From the NCBI GenBank assembly GCA_014529385.2, contig CM043970.1:41905279-41969278 (forward strand): DNA of 64,000 nucleotides. The letters are read 5' to 3'. Position numbers and translations under genes: made by a program. Every line of letters starts with the position of its first letter. Positions within the stretch are counted from its first letter, which is position 1. This document shows positions 9,540 through 20,949 of this stretch, in pieces. Below the pieces are notes generated by a model. It was not told the DNA's origin. It saw nothing but the letters and a program-made list of their open reading frames with translations, and did not search any database. This DNA comes from Adiantum capillus-veneris. Lineage: Eukaryota > Streptophyta > Polypodiopsida > Polypodiales > Pteridaceae.

Positions 9540-10960
9540 ATGAAAGCATATGAAGGAGAAAAGTTTCCAAGTTCAACGGCAAATCTTCAACAAATGCAAG
9601 ATCAAAACAAGAATAGGAATAAGGAAGAAGATCAACTGTCTCCTACGACAATCAAATTTAGCATATGCGGGGAAACAGGACTCAACATCACATGTTCAGT
9701 TGTGATAGATCCATATGCGACAAAGAATCTAATGGAACGTGGATCATGATGGGAAAGCCACCAATCAAAGAGCTAGAGGAAATTGTGTACACAAGTTAAA
9801 AAATGCCAATTCCTAGCTTTAGCATGGTTGAAGCCATACTCAAGTTGAGTAATGGGGAGTACAAGGATACTTTCCAAATACTTGAAGCCCATCATATCAA
9901 AGAGAGTCTGAAAAAAAGCTAGAGGAACATCTTCGTTTGACAATAATCAAAAGCTTCAACAACGAGAATGGTAAGACTCCATGAAGCTTCTCAAATCCAT
10001 GCGGAGAAGAAATCGTCAATCATCACGGAAAAAGGTAAAGCAAAGGTAAAAACTGAACTATATCAACCTTGCAAGACGACTTTACCCTCAACGAGCCTCC
10101 ATAAAACTTTCCACGAAGCCTCTACATCAAGAGCCAAACCATCAACAATGCAATGGAAACCGACACAAAAAGTCTATCAACCAAAGTCTCCATCACAAAA
10201 AAGAATCAAGAAGAAGAAAAATGGAATCAACCAAGCGTTAGTATCCAACGAGAACATCAAAGTCAAAGACCTATTTTGGATACAACAAACACTAGGTCAA
10301 CCTCAACAACATAAAGTGACAGGGTGGGTAGCATCAAACGAGTCAATCACTACTTAGGGCTACTTCCAAGGAAACGCTAATGTTTGGGCCAAAAAGCCTA
10401 AAGTAGTAGCCTGGACCTTCTCACCTCAACCAACGTGTTCTACAAAGAACAATAAGTGCTATCAACACAAGACAAACAACTCAAGCAGGAGAAAAAACAA
10501 CAATAGGCAAAAGACAAGATCAAAGCAGCAAACAATGCGACAAGTTTGGCTACCACAAACAGGTGAAGCAGCGGATGATTCTAGTGAAGCTACTCAAAGC
10601 ACAAGGATTTTATGAAGGGAACACTCAAACATGATTACCAAAAATTGTAGTTCAATTTGGGACAACCAAGAGGAATCAGGCAGCACAAGCTTCCATCCAA
10701 AAGCAAGCAAAAACAACCAGCATCCAATAGGAGCCAATTGCAATCAAGGCTGCTGCAATCTCTAGATGGATACATTGTCATCAACTCCAAAATCAAGGCT
10801 TCTACAAAGGAAATCATCAGATATGGATACCGAAGCCTAGTGTCAATCAAGCCAAAGCAGAAGAGAAAATTCCAAAGACGGTCACACAAGGACCAAAAAC
10901 AAGATGGGTTCCAAAATTGCTCATGGAAACTCAAACACAAATAACCCACACACAAATTCA
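9540..10960 (+). pseudogene. element A 3' ORF (protease-like fold and W-x-PK repeats), decayed
   Basis: Corresponds to element C 47937-49008, which lies after the integrase. The first part (9540-9749) reads IKFSICGETGLNITCSVVID followed by PYATKNLM, a retropepsin-like layout in which the expected D-S/T-G is D-P-Y. After several stops come 9968-10357, a basic stretch with FWIQQ, and then RQVWLPQTG (about 10540), QIWIPKPS (about 10817) and TRWVPKLL (about 10900). These W-x-P-K units also repeat in C's 3' ORF. The final part before 10960 matches no domain. Broken by many stops and frame changes; role unknown. Confidence 0.55.
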
Positions 10961-12610
10961 ACTGCTTCTCATGCGAGATAAAGGAAAGGCTACATCAGTC
11001 ACTTGACAAGTAGGTCAAGAGGAGCCAACATATGCCAGTCTACTAGACAAAATGGTGGCATCCAAAGACCAACACAATGGAAGAGCCTAAATTTCCAGAA
11101 CTTATGGAATTGGGTCTCTGACCTTGAACATGTAAGTCCAAGTCGCCATTAAAAATACATGGCATAAAAGTCAGAGTAGGGCAGCTAAGCCACTAAATGA
11201 GCTAAGTGTTGGTCCCAAAACTTCATGTAATATTATATGTGGTCTAAGCGTCTTAGTTATTCTAGATACTGCTCAAGCTGGAAGAGTTGAGCATAATTAC
11301 GTTGTCTCGCCCATGTTGGTATAGGTGAGCATAAGAGTCAAATCCATTGTAGTATAGTGGTAAGTGAAGGAGGAAGTCCAAAAGACACTCACGCACTCAG
11401 CATTGTGAGGTATGAGTGGAGTAGCTTCTACATCAAAAACCCTTCTTGGAAACATGAAAGCTATTGAGACGTCCTTTGATGTCACATGTGCTACATTTGT
11501 TCCTTGAAGCACCCATCAACTCCATCTTCCGCACTACATACTTTGTTTTTGAAAATTTCTCATAAACATATAGTGTGTCCCATAATTGGCACTTGTATTA
11601 GGCACTCTGCGTTTGTTCTTCCAAGCACTCACCTTGCATGACAGGTACTTCAAGTCCAAATGCTCAACCCTAATAAGAGCATATACGAAAGGCACTTTTT
11701 TACCACCGGGTTTTTTCCCTTTGGTCATCCAGGTTTTAAGACCCTAATCTAGAAACCCTCATCATCAACTTCTTGTATATATTCCTTCTACATCAATAAT
11801 AAGGAAATGTCTACCCAAATTAAATGACAATGACTTGGAGCGAAAATTGTAGGTCTCCATATTCTTATTAAGAGAATCTTTTATCTCCTCCAAGGTTGAC
11901 AACAAAGCTCCATCAAACAATGGAAAGTCAAAGAATGGCCTACAATGACAAACAATGACAAATTCCGCAAAAGAGTCATCAACAACAATCAAAAGTAGCT
12001 CACACAGTGCTTCAATATTGGTGACCTATTGTAGACAACTCAAATTGCAGTGGACATGAAAAGAATACCCATCATAAATTCCATGCCAAAAAGAGGATTG
12101 GTTCTATAAAATCAAAAACATGAAAATGCAAGACTAGCAACATAGAGAAGACTGCACAATGAGAAGAAAAGTTGTCTCGTTAATCAAATATCAAGTCACG
12201 TATCAACAACATGGCAGATATGAATCACTCAAGGAAGGGGGGAGTGTCATCAATGCCGAAGCTCTTCTGAAGCTAAAGACCAAACTTGAAGACAAAGATT
12301 CAATGATTAAGGGAAAGACGAAGAATGTCATACAAAGACAACAGACAAACAATGATAACTTCAACAAAATATCTCCCAGCAACAAAACATAAGGAGTTCC
12401 ATAGTGCTGAGGCTAGTGAAGTATTGCAAGTCAATGACAAAGACAGAAACATCAAAAGAACTCTTCAAGGTAGATATGAATAATTCAAGGAAGGGGGGAG
12501 CATCATCAACGACAAAGCACTTCCCAAGCTGAAGTCCAACCTTGAAGACAAAGCTAAAGACAGCGCTATGACAAGACTGAGCAAGGTCATTTCAAGAAAC
12601 AACACCAACT
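10961..12610 (+). other. element A 3' non-coding region with duplicated PPT-like motif
   Basis: No supported gene. Two related blocks of about 130 bp (12190-12320 and 12445-12570) each contain 'tcaaggaaggggggag' followed by 'catcaa' and 'ccaaccttgaagacaaag'-type text. Each copy thus holds a PPT-like purine run upstream of the real PPT at 12611. The stretch 11200-12000 is AT-rich with short minus-strand frames only. Confidence 0.5.
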
Positions 12611-12623
12611 AGTAAGGGGGGAA
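12611..12623 (+). promoter_or_regulatory. polypurine tract of element A
   Basis: agtaaggggggaa directly before the TG of the 3' LTR at 12624; this purine run would prime plus-strand DNA synthesis. Confidence 0.85.
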
Positions 12624-12895
12624 TGTTAAGGAAAAGATCGAACACCTAGCCAAACACATAGCCGGACACCACATTTGTACTCTATTAGTTTTCCGAGATA
12701 GTGTAATGATACTCTGTGTAAATCCTGATTCTAGAGTAGCATGTCAATTCCTTGAGTTGTAATACTGTCATGATGATTGTAAAAGTCCATGTGAATTGCC
12801 ACTGGCCATTTAGAATACCCTAGGTATAAATGTCAATAACCTTAATGTGAAAGGAGGCTTATCTTTAGAGAAGAAAGAGTTTGTTTTATGTACGC
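12624..12895 (+). repeat. element A 3' LTR, first part (interrupted)
   Basis: Starts TGTTAAGG and aligns with 2398-2690 of the 5' LTR, stopping at 'gtacgc' where element B begins. The alignment resumes at 17836. Confidence 0.88.
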
Positions 12896-14870
12896 TGTCG
12901 TGCTTCTTCGCTCCCATGACAAGAAAATAAGCAAAGGAATGTCGATCAGGTGTATTTTAATCCTGCATGATTGTTCAGCAGTTATAAGGGCTTGCTAACA
13001 AGCCAATTTTTAAGCTATTAGTGTACTAGATGGGATCTAAGGACCAAAAGATGTCTTGGTAATGCTAGAGAGTGAGTGTGCTTAATGTGTTCATAGCTGA
13101 GGTTTTATTAATCAAAGTCAAAGTACTTGAAAGTCTCTATGTGCCTGTCTTTACGGCTCGTCAATCTGAGCTACGGATAAGAAGTTATGACAGTTTTAAG
13201 TTGAGTCAGTAGCAGATCCGTACCGGATTGAGCACCTACTGATAAAAGGTCAACCATGAAAGAAACGCATGAGTCCGAAGTGCTTACTTTCAAGAGCATG
13301 TCGGTCTTTTCAATTCGTCAATCGGGGTTTTGGTTGGCAAGATATGGCCAATTTAAGTATCGCCGGGGGCCGGGTTCGAACCGCCTCGGTCGCCCTGATC
13401 AATCACATTCATCTGGCTTAATGCAATGCGGTACCTGATGTGTATGTCAAATGTGGGCCGATGCGGGAACATTTTTTATAATATGCCTAGCCTTGACAGG
13501 GCAACTCTCCAAAATCAATCACTTACACTTGCTTATTGTAGGAAGATTTTATTCATGACGATATTGCTAATCAATGCAATTGAAGAAAGATGTTGTGCTT
13601 GACAGTGCTTGCTCAACATTTGTGCCAAATGTTATGCCTTATAGTATGGCACACCAATGAAGGAAGAGCTTAGCATTGCTTGGCCGAGATGCATGCCAAA
13701 TATGAAGCCTTTTGCAACATTGCATGGCCGGTAAGTGTGCCTGAATGCCGCCAATGGGAATCTTAGCAATGCATTGCCCGATGCTATGCCTCATGTGGTA
13801 CCAAGGCCGCCCATACTCACAATTTAAAGAGCCACTCAAGGGCCTCAACCTAAGGCCACCCAAGGGCCTAATTCGATGCCCACCCAAGCCAACCAAGGCC
13901 GCTCCCTGTGTGAAGTTAAAATTGACCGTGTGTGTGAAGGCAAGGAAAGTATGGCGAGCAGGTCGATGGCGCCATCGCATCTAGCTTCTTCATTACTCGC
14001 GCTGGCCGGAATGGCTCTCAAACACCCTCTTCGTAGAGAAGTAACATGCTCTGGACATCCTCGCGCTCATTTTTGACACCAGCGCTGCTGATTTTTGAGC
14101 AGCTTCGAAATCGCCTGCCACATCACCAAGGGGGGGACCCATTAGTGACATCGCTAATGGGTGCCTAAGCTTTTTTTAGCAAGTGAGAAGCCATGCAAGT
14201 ATAAAAGAGAAGGAGGAGCTCTACAAAGGGTATCGTGTGGTTATTTTTTGTCCTCCTCATCTCATTGAGCTCTTTCTCCGAGGGAGGAGGCTTAAGCCTC
14301 TATGCTCACATTAACTGCTCTTAACCTCATAAGCCATCCTAAACCTACTCTAAGCCCAAGTTCAAAAGCCAAACCTCTCTAAGATCTCTAAGGCAACTCC
14401 CTAAACCAAGCCAAAGCTTCTAAGTCATCATTAGCCATTCGAATCCTCAACCTTAACCCTCATAATCCATCCTAATCTTAGTCTAAGCCCATTAACCATT
14501 CAAATCGGGAAGCAAACCTTCCATAAACTGTAATAATCTTAAGCAAAAACCTCCCAAAGCCTTAGCTGAAGAGAAGATCAGGCTTCCTCCCTCTCGACCT
14601 CGAAGCTGCAGGAGGGAGTAAAGCAGGTCATTATCACTTTTCTTGTTTAGCACCTGGATTAAGCCAGGATTCATTTTTTAAGGAGCATTAAACCTCCATT
14701 AGTGATTGAGTAATCATGGATTCTGTTGATTAGCTGGAATTAGGCAAACTGTTTGTTATGAACACTATTGTCTGCTAATTGTGCTTGCTGCACCTCTTTC
14801 CCCCCGCATCTCTCACAGCCAGGGGCCAGGTGCCTTCCCGGCTCACCTTTCGCACATTTATCCCCCGACA
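12896..14870 (+). repeat. element B 5' LTR
   Basis: Begins TGTCGTGC and ends CCCCGACA. It repeats as 15847-17835. A TATA box lies at 14199-14206. Near 13370 there is a tRNA-B-box-like string GGTTCGAACCG, changed to GGTTTGAACCG in the other LTR. Confidence 0.88.
14199..14206 (+). promoter_or_regulatory. TATA box of element B 5' LTR
   Basis: TATAAAAG, followed by GAGAAGG; the same box is at 17145-17152 in the 3' LTR. It places the transcription start near 14230. Confidence 0.7.
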
Positions 14871-14874
14871 TTCT

Positions 14875-14892
14875 TGGTGAACCCGACCTGAA
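14875..14892 (+). promoter_or_regulatory. candidate primer-binding site of element B
   Basis: TGGTGAACCCGACCTGAA starts four bases after the LTR end. The TGG start fits pairing with a tRNA CCA end. I cannot name the tRNA with confidence. Confidence 0.5.
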
Positions 14893-15017
14893 AGGAGCCG
14901 GGGTGAGCAGTGTGGTGAAGAAGGATGTCAACACCGCAAGAGGCTGCCATGCAGCAAATGATGCAGCAGTTTGCTGCTTACATGTAATAACAACAGGCTG
15001 CCCAACAGCAGTACAAT

Positions 15018-15461
15018 TTGCAAGAGAGGATCCGTAAAGCTCGGTACACAATTATCAAGAAATTGCATCGATTTGAAGGTCGGGATATTAGCAAGTTTTG
15101 TAGTATCCACGAGAAGGCAATGGAAGAGAATGGAATTGATGATCAGAATGCAGTGGAAGGGTTCCATTTAATTGCGGAGCCGAAACTTAGGAGCCGAATT
15201 AAAGAAATTCAGGCGGTTCAAGGCCCGAAGTGGCAGGATTTCAAGAAGGCACTTCAGGAGGAATACTTCCTTGAGGATTCGCAAAGAGTAACAAGGCAAA
15301 GCTTTATGAAGTGGGTGCATAAGAAGAACAAAAATCTATCTGCACAAGAGTTATTACGGGAATTTGAGAAGAAATTCGAGCAATTTTCCTCGACAGAGCA
15401 ACGTTCAACGAGGGATCAGAAGGTTCAGCTGTTTATTCAGGCTGCTCATCCTCGACTTTAG
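15018..15461 (+). CDS. element B gag, capsid part
   Basis: A 147-codon ORF with the layout of a Ty3/gypsy gag: LHRFEGRDISKFC (entry helix), WQDFKKALQEEYF, then TRQSFMKWVHKKNKNLSAQELLREFEKKFEQF. Capsid protein builds the particle that packages RNA. It ends at a TAG (15459-15461) and the frame then continues, with another stop, into 15476. The actual start may be the region just after the PBS (QQFAAYM-like text at 14968), which has an in-frame stop. Confidence 0.75.
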   Translation: MQERIRKARYTIIKKLHRFEGRDISKFCSIHEKAMEENGIDDQNAVEGFHLIAEPKLRSRIKEIQAVQGPKWQDFKKALQEEYFLEDSQRVTRQSFMKWVHKKNKNLSAQELLREFEKKFEQFSSTEQRSTRDQKVQLFIQAAHPRL

Positions 15462-15475
15462 AAGAGTTTAGTGTA

Positions 15476-15846
15476 ATGGATGGAGGATTCAACAGGAGAA
15501 TTGGGCTTAACATCCAGCTAGAGGTATTCACTGAAGCACTCAACATGATCGTGAAACGACAGATGAGAGTCGATAAGTTGATCATGGTTGACATCATGGA
15601 TGTTGCGGAAGAGGAACCTAAAGAGAAAACAACCTTGGCAATATCCAGAGTGGGGGAGCCAGTTCTTGAAGGATTGGTGAAAGGTATTCAAGAATTAAAT
15701 TTGAATTTTAAAGCTGTTAAATTTGAAGGACTAGCTGCAAAGGGGTCTACATCTGAGCATAGACAGCAGCCACTACGCAAAGGCTAGGACCGATGCATGT
15801 TGTGTGACAGTGAAGACCACAAGTACGTTAAAGAATGGGATGAATT
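15476..15846 (+). pseudogene. element B gag C-terminus with remnant zinc knuckle
   Basis: Continues gag after two stops: an ORF at 15476-15787, then CMLCDSEDHKYVKE just past its stop. This keeps the CX2CX4H half of a zinc knuckle but has lost the last cysteine. The region runs straight into the second LTR at 15847 with only a weak purine stretch, so the 3' part of the internal region appears to have been lost when this short form arose. Confidence 0.6.
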
Positions 15847-17835
15847 TGACGAAGCTTCACTCCCATGACAAGAAAATAATCAAAGGGATGCTGATCAGGT
15901 GTATTTTAATCCTGCATGATTGTTCAGCAGTTATAAGGGCTTGCTAACAAGTCAATTTTTAAGCTAGAAGTGTACCAGATGGGGCTCTAAGGACCAAAAG
16001 ATGTCTTGGTAATGCTAAACAGTGAGTGTGATTAATGTGGTCATAGCTGGGATTTTATTAATCAAAGTCAAAGTACTTGAAAGGCTCTCAGTGCCTGTCT
16101 TTATGGCTCGTCAATCTGAGCTACAAATAAGAAGTTATGACAATTTTAAGTTGAGTCAGTAGCAGATCCGTCCCGGATTGAGCACCTGCTCAAAAAAGGT
16201 CAAAGATGAAAGAAATGCATGAGTCCAAAGTGCTCACTTTCAAGAGCATGTCGGTCTTTTCAGTTCGTCAAACAATCGGGGTTTCGGTTGGCAAGATATG
16301 GCCAATTTAAGTATCGTCGGGGGCCGGGTTTGAACCGCCCTCGTTGCCCTGATCAGTCACATTCATCTGGCTTAATGCAGTGCGGTGCCCGATGTGTATG
16401 CCAAATGTGGGCCGATGCGGGAGCATTTTTTATAATATGCCTAGTGACAGGGCAACTTTCCAAAAGCAATCACTTACACTTGCTTCTTGCAGGAAGATTT
16501 TATTCATGAGGATATTGCTAATTGATGGCAATTGAAGAAAGATGTTGTGCTTGATAGTGCTTGCTCTGCATTTGTGCCAAATTTTATGCCTTATAGTATG
16601 GCACGCCAATGAAGGAAGAGCTTAGCATTGCTTGGCCAGGATGCATGCCAAATGCGAAGCCTTTTGCAACATTGCATGGCCGGTAAGTGTGCCTGAATGC
16701 CGCCAATGGGAAGCTTAGCAATGCATTGCCCGATGGTATGCCTAATGTCGGTACCAAGGCCGCCCATACTCACAATTTAAATAGCCACTCAAGGGCCTCA
16801 ACCTAAGGCCGCCCAAGGGCCTAATTCAATGCCTGCCCAAGCCAACCAAGGCCGCTCGCTGTGTGAAGTTAAAATTGACCTTGTGTGTGAAGGCAAGGAA
16901 AGTATGGCGAGCAGGTCGATGGCGGCAGCACATCCAGATGGTTCTTTACTCGCGCTGGCTGGCATGGCTCTCAAAACGCCCTCGCGGTAGATACGGAACA
17001 TGCTCAGGACCTCCTCGCGCTCATTTTCGGCACCAGCGCTGCTGATTTTTGAGCAGCTTCGAAACCGCCTGCCACGTCACCAAGGGGGGGGACCCATTAG
17101 CGACGTCGCTAATGGGTGCCTAAGCTTTTTGTAGCAAGCTTTTTTATAAAAGAGAAGGATGAGCTCTACAAAGGGTATCGTGTGGTTATTTTTTGTCCTC
17201 CTCATCTCATTGAGCTCTTTCGCCAGGAGAAGAGGCTGAAGCCTTTAAGCTCTCATTAACCGCTCTTAACCTCATAAGCCATCCTAAACCTACTCTAAGC
17301 CCAAGCTCAGAAGTCAAACCTCTCTAATCCCATAAGCAAAACCTCTCTAATCTCTCTAATCCAATTCCCTAAACCAAGCCAAAGCTTCTAAGTCATCATT
17401 AGCCATTCGAATCCTCAACCTTAACCGCCATAATCCATCCTAATCTTACTTTAAGCCCATTAACCATTCGAATCGGGAAGCAAACCTTCTATAAACCGTA
17501 ATAATCTTAAGCAAAAACTTCCCAAAGCCTTAGTTGAAGAGAAGATCAGGCTTCCTCCCTCTCGACCTTGAAGCAGTAGGAGGGAGTAAAGCACGTCATT
17601 ATCACTTTTCTTGTTTAGCACCTGGATTAAGCGGATTCATTTTGTAAGGAGCATTAAGCCTCCATTAGTGATTGATTAATCATGGATTCTGTTGATTAGC
17701 TGGAATTAGGTGAACTATTTGTTTTGAACACTGTTGTCTGCTAATTGTGCCTGGTGCACCTCTTTCCCCCCGCATCTCTCACAGCCACGGCTCGGTGCCT
17801 TCCCGGCTCACCTTTCGCACATTTACCCCCCGATA
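15847..17835 (+). repeat. element B 3' LTR
   Basis: Begins TGACGAAGC and ends CCCCGATA; near-identical to 12896-14870. A TATA box lies at 17145-17152. Confidence 0.88.
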
Positions 17836-18243
17836 ACGTTGAAGCTACGAAGCTGCTCCAACTTGTAATCAACTTTTCATTTTCATTTTCTTGGGTAATA
17901 AATTTTCATTTTTGAAACTTGCATTGTGTTCCTCTCTCTTTGATCTTTAATTCAAGTGTAAGCATTGTCAGTTTTGTTGTGTTTTGCGACTACGTGTCTG
18001 TGAGTTGTAATTGTAGATTTGCGTGCTTAATTCATTTTTTTTCGTTGTTTTGACCATAGGAGAGTGTTCCGAGACCATAGGGTGACCTTTCTAGATAATT
18101 CTGTTTCAATTTTCAAGACCTTTTTCATGATGGATCGTGATTTTGGTACCTTGTTGGATTGCGACCAAACTTGGTAGGATAATGCTCCTAGGTGTCCTAC
18201 ACCTCCTCCTAAAGTTTCGTTGCATTTCGAGTCCATTCAAGTG
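17836..18243 (+). repeat. element A 3' LTR, second part (3'-truncated)
   Basis: Aligns with 2690-3083 of the 5' LTR (blocks such as 'cattgtcagttttgttgtgt' and 'cacctcctcctaaagttt'). Homology stops at 'caagtgcc', about 220 bp short of the LTR end, where the antisense element E resumes. Confidence 0.85.
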
Positions 18244-19445
18244 CCCCCATTTCTTCCATACATCCTTTGTTGCAAAGGCTACACCAGGTCCACTGTCAAG
18301 AATTTTTATTGTGGTGACACCTTCTAATTCAATCGGTAGCATGTTTAATTAAGGTTTCTCTAATTTCTTGATTCCTTCTCGCATTCGTGAATTTGGATCC
18401 CTTCCACCAAACTATTTGAGGCATTTTCCTACTGTATTCCACATATAAGGTCTTATCCTAAGAAGCTCAACGAGATTAATGGTACAAGTCACTGCAGTTG
18501 ATAAGATGGTTATCAACCCTTGGGAGTCCAGCCCCTTCCTTGTAGAGAGTTTATGCGATGGCACAACTTTCAAATCTGACTTTGCTTCATACTCTCCCCT
18601 ATAAAAGGACAAAGCTCTCTGATATATAGTTTGGCTATCCCAAGATCTCACGGATCCGTTGTCTCCCCAATATGAGTGCATCTCTAGATCTACTTGAGGT
18701 CCTGCCTCAAATTCTTCAATAGAAGGAAGAAAGACATCTCCTCCCATACTAGTTTTGTTAACCCTTTGTCTTAGCTCATTAGGTTCATTGACTTACATTA
18801 TCTACCTCCAAAGATCATTCAAGCCTTCATCTCCTTTATACAATCCCGGTATGTTAGGTTGAAAACCCTTAAACATCTGATCTGCTGTGCTCAACACTAT
18901 CTTTGTTTTTTCAATTGAATGTGCAGGTTCCAATCCAATTTCCGGGCTAGCAGCTGTTCTCTCGGTTCCGTGTGTTAGAGGGTTTCTTGGTATTGATATT
19001 AGAAGTTCTACCCCCTCCACTTGTTTCTTTGCAGTTGGTTCTAGTAAGGTTTGGACTGTTTGAATCATCTTTTGGCACAATTTCAGTATTTTCTTTTCTA
19101 GCTCAGCATAAGGATATGTCATCCACTTTTGTTCTTGAGTTTGGTCAATTTTAAGCCTTGACTCATATGCCTTCATGAGTGCATCTAGATTTTCATTTAC
19201 TTTCTTGACTAGCACAGATTTCTTGGATGGTCTCAAAATCTTGTCTTTCAATAGAATCAAACCTGGTGGCGGCGTCCTCCTCTAAGGCAAGTCCAAATTT
19301 AGCAAATTGTGTATCAAAGTCTCTAACCTCTTCTGCTCATATCACTCTCAAGAACATTGCCACATGATCTCTAGGGTCTCCTTCTCTTGAATACCTCTTG
19401 TGGACCCATTTTTGGACTTGAGAAGGTCTAACATGTTGATAGGAT
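18244..19445 (-). pseudogene. antisense Tat-like element E: gag, linker and start of protease
   Basis: Reading on the minus strand from 19445: gag core SQVQKWVHKRYS, DPRDHVAMFLRVI, FGLALEEDAATRFDSI; then an internal deletion joins DFETIQE to VNENLDALMKAYE (19260-18802, with KWMTYPYAELEKKILKLCQK). Next is 18747-18412 (FLPSIEEFEAGPQVDLEMHS), related to element C 36090-36400. It ends in the protease start LEGVTTIKILDSGPGVAFAT at 18342-18244. The order equals that of element C. Gag loses roughly the region between its C-terminal domain and the linker. The right end near 19445 is the gag start; beyond it the homology is lost. Confidence 0.8.
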
Positions 19446-20949
19446 TTTTTTGGTTTGAAGTTTTATATACAGTATCTTACATGCTGACCTATCCCCTATA
19501 TATGGATAAGATATGGACGTTCTCACGATGAGCCATCCCCCCTCATACGGATTTCGTACGAAATGTAATGACCCACTATTTATGTATACTAGTAACATGA
19601 CAATTTAGAAGCACATGAGATATAACCTCGTGATTGAGGTCTTGAGCTCCATATTGACTAGGTACTTGAGTGTCAGCCTTGAGAATTTTTCTTAAACAAA
19701 AAGACTGTGGATAGATTACATACAATTGAGTGTGGAAAGACCACCTAGTAGGGAAGAAAAGGCATATCCTAAAGATTAAAAGACTTTTTTTGGGCTTAGT
19801 GATGAAAAAAAAAATCATTAACAAACTACAACTTCTTTGGAGTAGAGATGAAAACAAGTCTACCATTACTATTTAACAAACTGATTGGACCCTAGTGAGC
19901 TAGGTACCAACCAAAGATTCCTTACTACTCTTGTGCAAAGCTTCTCGCACACTAGCAAGCGTCTTGTTGGCCTACCATGGATAGTGCCTATCCTATAGTA
20001 ATCGGACTTGTTCTATCTAAGAATGTGAAGCAAGGAGCTTATGACACCTTCTCAGTCTATCCACCTCCTTGTCCTTCCCCCCCTAGTAGCATCTTCTTCA
20101 CTCTCTTCATCCTCGTTGTGCTACATTTCAATGGGATTTTTGTTTTGCAAACAAATTAAGGGGGCATATTCGCTCCATAACACAAAGAGGAGAATCTTTG
20201 GCTCTTGGAGTCTATGAAAGAGAACCTATGATGTCACATACCCGTCTTAAGACTTAATGTACATTCGTTATTGAGTTAATACAACACTACCACCCAAAAT
20301 TGTAAGTGGTTTACAAGCTCCAACACAAGTTGTTTTCTAAGTCTCCATTTTTTTAAAAAGCATTGGCAACAATTAACATCCGAAACTCCGAATTGTTTAG
20401 TGAACACCTAGTCCTACACAATACAAATCCTCTACTAATTAAACAAATATTGAATCTTTTAAACAGATTTATGAGTCTTTCACTAAGGTAGATGAAGTCC
20501 TTATTTTGAAAAATTTCAATATACATTGTATACATAGTCCACAATATTTAGTGGACAATTGAACTCTTTAATGGACATTGAAAATTGAAATAATACATTT
20601 TAAGTTCTACAGACTATTACTAAGAAAATGTCTTGCAAAATCTTGGCCAGGTTTCAAGCTTTCCTTCAAAAAATTTGACAAAATATACCAATTACTAATA
20701 AATGCTTCAAATATAGCAATTACCGACATATGCTTCAAATTGTGATCTAAAACCGGAATAGTTTTTGTTTTTTGTCTCTATTTTCTTCAGTTAGAAAAAA
20801 TGCTATTGACAAGCCCGACATTGTGCAACAACCCTTAATATCACTACATAGTACACTGTGCAGAGTACTCCTAACAAGTTTTAAAAAAAAGAAACTAATC
20901 GACTAAAGTCTAAAAGGTTAGAACTTAATCTTATGAGGATTCACAACTC
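19446..20949. other. AT-rich intergenic sequence, nothing assigned
   Basis: I see no coding region, LTR pair or structured RNA. Short frames (60-96 codons) have no recognisable content and no relatives elsewhere in the window. The stretch lies between the end of element E and the LTR of element F. Confidence 0.5.

Larger units (their letters stand above)
12896..17835 (+). mobile_element. element B: TR-GAG non-autonomous LTR retrotransposon
   Basis: Two LTRs of about 1.98 kb (12896-14870 and 15847-17835) flank under 1 kb of internal sequence that encodes only gag. It sits inside the 3' LTR of element A. The flanking bases ACGCT (12892-12896) and ACGTT (17836-17840) look like a degenerate 5-bp target-site duplication. 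The two LTRs are very similar to each other (small indels and scattered substitutions), so insertion was fairly recent. No protease, RT or integrase is present; it must rely on enzymes from another element. Confidence 0.88.
2398..18243 (+). mobile_element. element A: Tat-like Ty3/gypsy element lacking RT/RNase H/integrase
   Basis: Order: 5' LTR (2398-3304), tRNA-Asp PBS (3306), 2.6-kb palindrome leader, small ORF (5980), gag (6393), double zinc knuckle (about 7390), coiled-coil ORF (7540), protease (8750), spacer ORF (9093), 3' ORF (9540-10960), 3' untranslated region, PPT (12611-12623) and 3' LTR (12624). Compared with element C, the 3.5 kb holding RT, RNase H and integrase is absent: the C spacer end at 44410 corresponds to 9539, where A passes straight to the 3' ORF. 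It is thus a non-autonomous deletion derivative. Its 3' LTR is split by element B (12896-17835), and its last 220 bp are missing at 18243. Confidence 0.85.

Noticed and set aside
10635-10961. Cysteine/leucine-rich minus-strand ORF of 108 codons
   Set aside because: Antisense of the element A 3' ORF; the plus strand carries the W-x-PK units shared with element C.
13355-13400. tRNA gene or SINE promoter in the element B LTR (GGTTCGAACCG)
   Set aside because: No matching A box at the right distance, no acceptor stem or tRNA fold, and the motif is mutated in the second LTR.
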